A stretch of DNA of 64,000 nt from assembly GCF_021646545.1 (NCBI RefSeq), contig NZ_JAKIRP010000001.1, positions 868,001 through 932,000 on the forward strand. Reading direction: 5' to 3'. Source of the DNA: Chitinophaga filiformis. Its GTDB lineage: Bacteria; Bacteroidota; Bacteroidia; Chitinophagales; Chitinophagaceae. The position numbers and the translations under genes were made by a program. Shown one piece after another: positions 61,171-64,000 of this stretch (position 1 is its first letter; every line of letters starts with the position of its first letter). The notes below the pieces were generated by a model. The model ran no database searches. It was not told the DNA's origin and saw only the letters and a program-made list of their open reading frames with translations.

Positions 61171-62673
61171 TTACTGTATGGAGTAGGTCATACTACCATC
61201 TTTTTCATCTTTCAGTTGTATACCTACAGCTAACAGCTGATTGCGGATCTTGTCGGAGGCAGCATAGTCCTTGCGGCTTTTTGCCTCTTTACGCATTTCA
61301 ATAAGCAGTTGTATTACGCCATCCAGCTTACTGTTGTCAGTGTTAAGTGTTTCTGGTTGCAGGCCCAGTATTTCGATGAGGAAGGTGCTCCAGGTCTTTT
61401 GTAACAACTGGAATGTTTCTTCACTCAGCTCGTGCATTTTCACTTGCCCACCCTTTATGGAATTGATCACAGGGGCCAGTTCAAATAAATTCGCCAGTAC
61501 TTTGGCCGTATTGAAGTCATCGTTGAGGAACTCGTGGCATTCATGGCACCAATCGCGAACCTGTTTATCCAGTTCTTCATTTACCGGCTGGCCGTTTGCC
61601 GGAGTATAAGTGAGTTTCTGTAGTACTTCGTAAGCTGACCATAAACGGTGTAACCCCTTCTCTGCCGCCTGCAGGGCTTCATTGGAAAAATCAAGCGTAC
61701 TGCGGTAATGCGTTTGTAATACGAAGAAGCGAATGGTCATTGGGCTGTAGCCTCTTTCCAGCAAATGGTGATTGCCGGTAAAGAGTTCTGTCAGCTTGAT
61801 GGTATTGTTATAAGCTTTACCCATCTTACGACCGTTAATGGTGATCATGTTGTTGTGCATCCAGTAACGGGCCATCAGTTCGCCATGGGCGATCTCACTT
61901 TGTGCTATTTCGCACTCATGGTGAGGGAATTGTAGGTCCATACCTCCGCCGTGAATATCGAACTGTTTACCGAGGTATTTGCTGCTCATGGCAGAACACT
62001 CAATATGCCATCCGGGGAAACCTTCACCCCATGGGCTGGGCCAGCGCATAAGGTGCTCGGGCGGGGCGTTTTTCCAGAGGGCAAAGTCCACATTATTTAT
62101 TTTTTCTTCCTGATTTTCCAGCTCACGGTTGGAGCTTTCCAGCATGTCTTCCAGTACACGTCCGCTCAGAATGCCATAGTCATGGGTTTCGGCGTACTTC
62201 TTCACATCAAAGTATACAGAGCCATTCCTTTCATAGGCATAGCCTTTTTCCATGATCGTTTTGATCATTTCGATCTGCTCAATGATATGACCGGTAGCGG
62301 TGGGTTCTATACTGGGTTCCAGACAGTTGAAGCGATGAAATGCCCAGTGGAACAGGTTGGTATATTTCTGTACCAGTTCCATAGGTTCCATCTTTTCCAG
62401 CTGGGCGCGTTTGGCGATCTTATCTTCCGCCTCACGGCCTTCTTCCTCAAAGTGGCCGGCATCTGTGATATTCCTTACATAGCGTACCTTATAACCGAGA
62501 TACTGAAGGTACCGGTAAACAACGTCAAAAGTGATATACGGGCGGGCATGACCCAGGTGTGATTCCCCCGATACGGTAGGACCACATACATACATACCGA
62601 CATGTCCGGGATAGAGAGATGTGAATACTTCCTTTTGCCGATGTAGCGAATTGTATATTTTAAGCTCAGACAT
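61171..62673 (-). CDS. cysS: Cysteinyl-tRNA synthetase
   Basis: 500 residues. The HIGH-type motif lies in SHLGHARPY (about 37-45), the zinc ligands in VCGP, HIECS and PHHECE, and KMGKAYNNT replaces the usual KMSKS. It charges tRNA-Cys in the cytoplasm. A perfect -7 box lies 50 bases upstream. The glutaminyl cyclase gene follows at 7 bases, so the two form an operon. Confidence 0.97.
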   Translation of the reverse strand: MSELKIYNSLHRQKEVFTSLYPGHVGMYVCGPTVSGESHLGHARPYITFDVVYRYLQYLGYKVRYVRNITDAGHFEEEGREAEDKIAKRAQLEKMEPMELVQKYTNLFHWAFHRFNCLEPSIEPTATGHIIEQIEMIKTIMEKGYAYERNGSVYFDVKKYAETHDYGILSGRVLEDMLESSNRELENQEEKINNVDFALWKNAPPEHLMRWPSPWGEGFPGWHIECSAMSSKYLGKQFDIHGGGMDLQFPHHECEIAQSEIAHGELMARYWMHNNMITINGRKMGKAYNNTIKLTELFTGNHHLLERGYSPMTIRFFVLQTHYRSTLDFSNEALQAAEKGLHRLWSAYEVLQKLTYTPANGQPVNEELDKQVRDWCHECHEFLNDDFNTAKVLANLFELAPVINSIKGGQVKMHELSEETFQLLQKTWSTFLIEILGLQPETLNTDNSKLDGVIQLLIEMRKEAKSRKDYAASDKIRNQLLAVGIQLKDEKDGSMTYSIQ

Positions 62674-62722
62674 ATCAGAAAATTTCAGAGAGTGTAAGCT
62701 ACACTTCCTTTTGTTAGGATTG

Positions 62723-62730
62723 CAAAGATA
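62723..62730 (-). promoter_or_regulatory. -7 box of cysS (TATCTTTG)
   Basis: Perfect TAnnTTTG on the minus strand in the 78-base gap between the EEP gene stop and the cysS ATG. Confidence 0.6.
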
Positions 62731-62751
62731 ATTATTGTTTCGTGAGTGACA

Positions 62752-63867
62752 TTACCGCGAGGGACTAAGATTGGCGATCACGGGATAATGATCGGAAAGG
62801 CCGGAGTTAATCATTCGGAATGAATTGACTCTGAATGATTTGTCTGCAAATATGTAGTCTATTCTCAAGGTCGGGGCCAGTCCTGCATAAGTCCGGCCGA
62901 TACCACTGCCCTTTCTCAGGAAGGCATCCTGTAAGGGCCCTCTGATAGTGAAGTATGTGTAAGATGCCGGTGTATCATTGAAGTCCCCGCACAGGATGAC
63001 CGGGTAGGGGCTTGTCTTGACAAATGCAGCCACAATATCGGCCTGTCTGCTGCGGCCTACATAGGCGTCGCGCATTTTCTGAACAATGTTGCGGGTGGCC
63101 ACCAGGCCGGTATCTTCCTGTTTCCTGATCTTTTCTATGGAACGGTAATCCCTTTCGTTGAACCGGTAAGAGGCCAGGTGCATATTAATAACACGGAAAG
63201 TATCACTCTCCCTTATAATATCTGCATAGATCAGGCTTTCGCTGAGGGGGCCCTGCGACAGTTTCAGCTTATCTGATTTTATGATAGGATAGCGCGAATA
63301 AATAATAGAGCCCCAATGCTGCATGCCATCCCGGTTGAAGTCGCTGGAAAAGAAACGGTAGGGCAGTTTCATTTCCCGGGAAATGTCCTCACGGTTATTG
63401 AAGTCGTTCTTCTTTTCAGACGTATAAAAATCCTGTATGCAGAGAAGGTCCAGTTCCTGTTTCTTGATCAGGGCAAACATCGCCTCCCGGTTGTATTTGC
63501 TGTCCTTTTCGCGATATAATCCAAACTGAGCCACATTATAGCTCATGATGGTCAGGCTGCCGGCAGGATTGGCAAATTGTTTCCCTGCTGTAGGATAATT
63601 GAATGCAATGAAAGCGGAAATGGACTTCCATCCGATCAGTATCGGCAGCATGGGTAAGAGACAGTATTTGAAATCGAAGAGTAGCCAACAGATAAAGAAG
63701 AGTATCAGGATCAGCAGCAACAATGGGAAAAGCAGGGTGATAAAACTGATAGGCCACCATTGTTCAGGAGATACATAAGGAGCCAGGCAGGCTACCAGAA
63801 AAAGGAGCACTACAATGGTGTTAACCGTTAGAAAGAAACCTTTTGTGAATAGCCTCAGAAATCTCAA
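62752..63867 (-). CDS. Membrane-anchored endonuclease/exonuclease/phosphatase-family protein
   Basis: 371 residues. Two or three N-terminal membrane helices (about 10-85) precede an EEP domain: SYNVAQFG, LLCIQDFYT (Asp at the usual Glu position), GSIIYSRYPI, CGDFNDTP and the terminal SDHYPVIANL. It should be a metal-dependent phosphodiesterase; the substrate (nucleic acid, lipid or nucleotide) is unknown. The start is TTG at 63867, since an in-frame stop lies two codons upstream. A GATAGGAG sequence sits directly before it. Confidence 0.88.
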   Translation of the reverse strand: MRFLRLFTKGFFLTVNTIVVLLFLVACLAPYVSPEQWWPISFITLLFPLLLLILILFFICWLLFDFKYCLLPMLPILIGWKSISAFIAFNYPTAGKQFANPAGSLTIMSYNVAQFGLYREKDSKYNREAMFALIKKQELDLLCIQDFYTSEKKNDFNNREDISREMKLPYRFFSSDFNRDGMQHWGSIIYSRYPIIKSDKLKLSQGPLSESLIYADIIRESDTFRVINMHLASYRFNERDYRSIEKIRKQEDTGLVATRNIVQKMRDAYVGRSRQADIVAAFVKTSPYPVILCGDFNDTPASYTYFTIRGPLQDAFLRKGSGIGRTYAGLAPTLRIDYIFADKSFRVNSFRMINSGLSDHYPVIANLSPSR

Positions 63868-64000
63868 CTCCTATCGCATTTTTGCTTAAAGATAGGAGAA
63901 ATGATGAATTCATCCGTTATAATGATAAGCTTGCCATTCAGGAAAATATGGAAACCCTTTCCAGGCGTAAATTGAATAAGCTCAGATCTGCAGGCTGATA
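63864..64000 (-). CDS. Possible 3' end of an upstream gene, cut by the window edge
   Basis: A minus-strand frame is open from the edge for 44 codons and ends in a TGA that overlaps the TTG start of the EEP gene (TTGA), a common coupling arrangement. The visible residues include PGKGFHIFLNGKLI and FIISPIFKQKC. No family is recognised. A competing -7-like TATCTTTA at 63887-63894 lies inside it, and other short frames exist here, so the call is weak. Confidence 0.3.
   Translation of the reverse strand, partial: SACRSELIQFTPGKGFHIFLNGKLIIITDEFIISPIFKQKCDRS

Overview
The window reads as a chromosomal segment of a Bacteroidota bacterium, most likely Chitinophagaceae (Chitinophaga-like). The reasons are 13 perfect TAnnTTTG -7 boxes upstream of genes instead of E. 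coli-type promoters, few Shine-Dalgarno sequences, many short lipoproteins, and families typical of the phylum: S46 peptidase, DUF4836, DUF3857, DUF2891, a fused alpha/beta 2-oxoacid dehydrogenase E1, a Bacteroidetes-type glutaminyl cyclase and a GH3/beta-lactamase fusion. The family-level assignment is inference from protein resemblance. I see no rRNA, CRISPR array, IS element or prophage. There is one tRNA (Thr, CGT).

Layout. 1-2.9 kb: kdnA (cut by the left edge), kdsB and kdnB, predicted to make and activate 8-amino-Kdo for the LPS core. 3-7.7 kb: an MFS transporter, a NYN/OST-HTH protein, a 47-residue membrane protein, fused E1 and a holin-like membrane protein. 7.7-20.4 kb: a carbohydrate-oxidation neighbourhood with a TIM-barrel sugar isomerase/epimerase, a SUMF1-like secreted protein, two Gfo/Idh/MocA oxidoreductases, a GMC dehydrogenase with a four-cysteine motif, its gluconate-dehydrogenase subunit-3 partner and an FGGY kinase. 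Four of these products carry twin-arginine signals. A PBP4-type DacB and two lipoproteins sit among them. 20-28 kb: mutL, a lipoprotein MsrB, YciI, a DUF4836 lipoprotein, an unusual ABC/FtsX pair and a Dabb protein. 28-33 kb: a minus-strand operon (FAD prenyl-reductase-like enzyme, DUF2891, DUF3857-transglutaminase-DUF2569), then YbaB and tRNA-Thr.

33.4-37.8 kb is the least explained part: a tandem/inverted 11-bp repeat able to fold into a 25-bp hairpin, a TPR-like lipoprotein, a three-gene operon of mostly unknown function and a collagen-like lipoprotein. 38-49 kb: obgE, adk, GH3-beta-lactamase fusion, ctaA, a membrane patatin and typA. 49-54 kb: AlkB-like and SIR2-like genes in tandem, META and IPT/TIG lipoproteins and a DPP7-type S46 peptidase. 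54-64 kb: a coiled-coil lipoprotein, rnhB, rpoN, PAP2-like, recA, AlkA-like glycosylase, glutaminyl cyclase, cysS and an EEP-family protein.

How the genes fit together: the glutaminyl cyclase matches the exported proteins here, since five of the six with a clear signal peptidase I site have Gln at the predicted mature N-terminus. Several promoters put the transcription start at or just before the ATG, predicting leaderless or nearly leaderless mRNAs. Most of the window is housekeeping. The best candidates for something less described are the Tat-exported sugar-oxidation neighbourhood, the AlkB/SIR2 pair and the 11-bp repeat hairpin; none is proven to be a new system by sequence alone.
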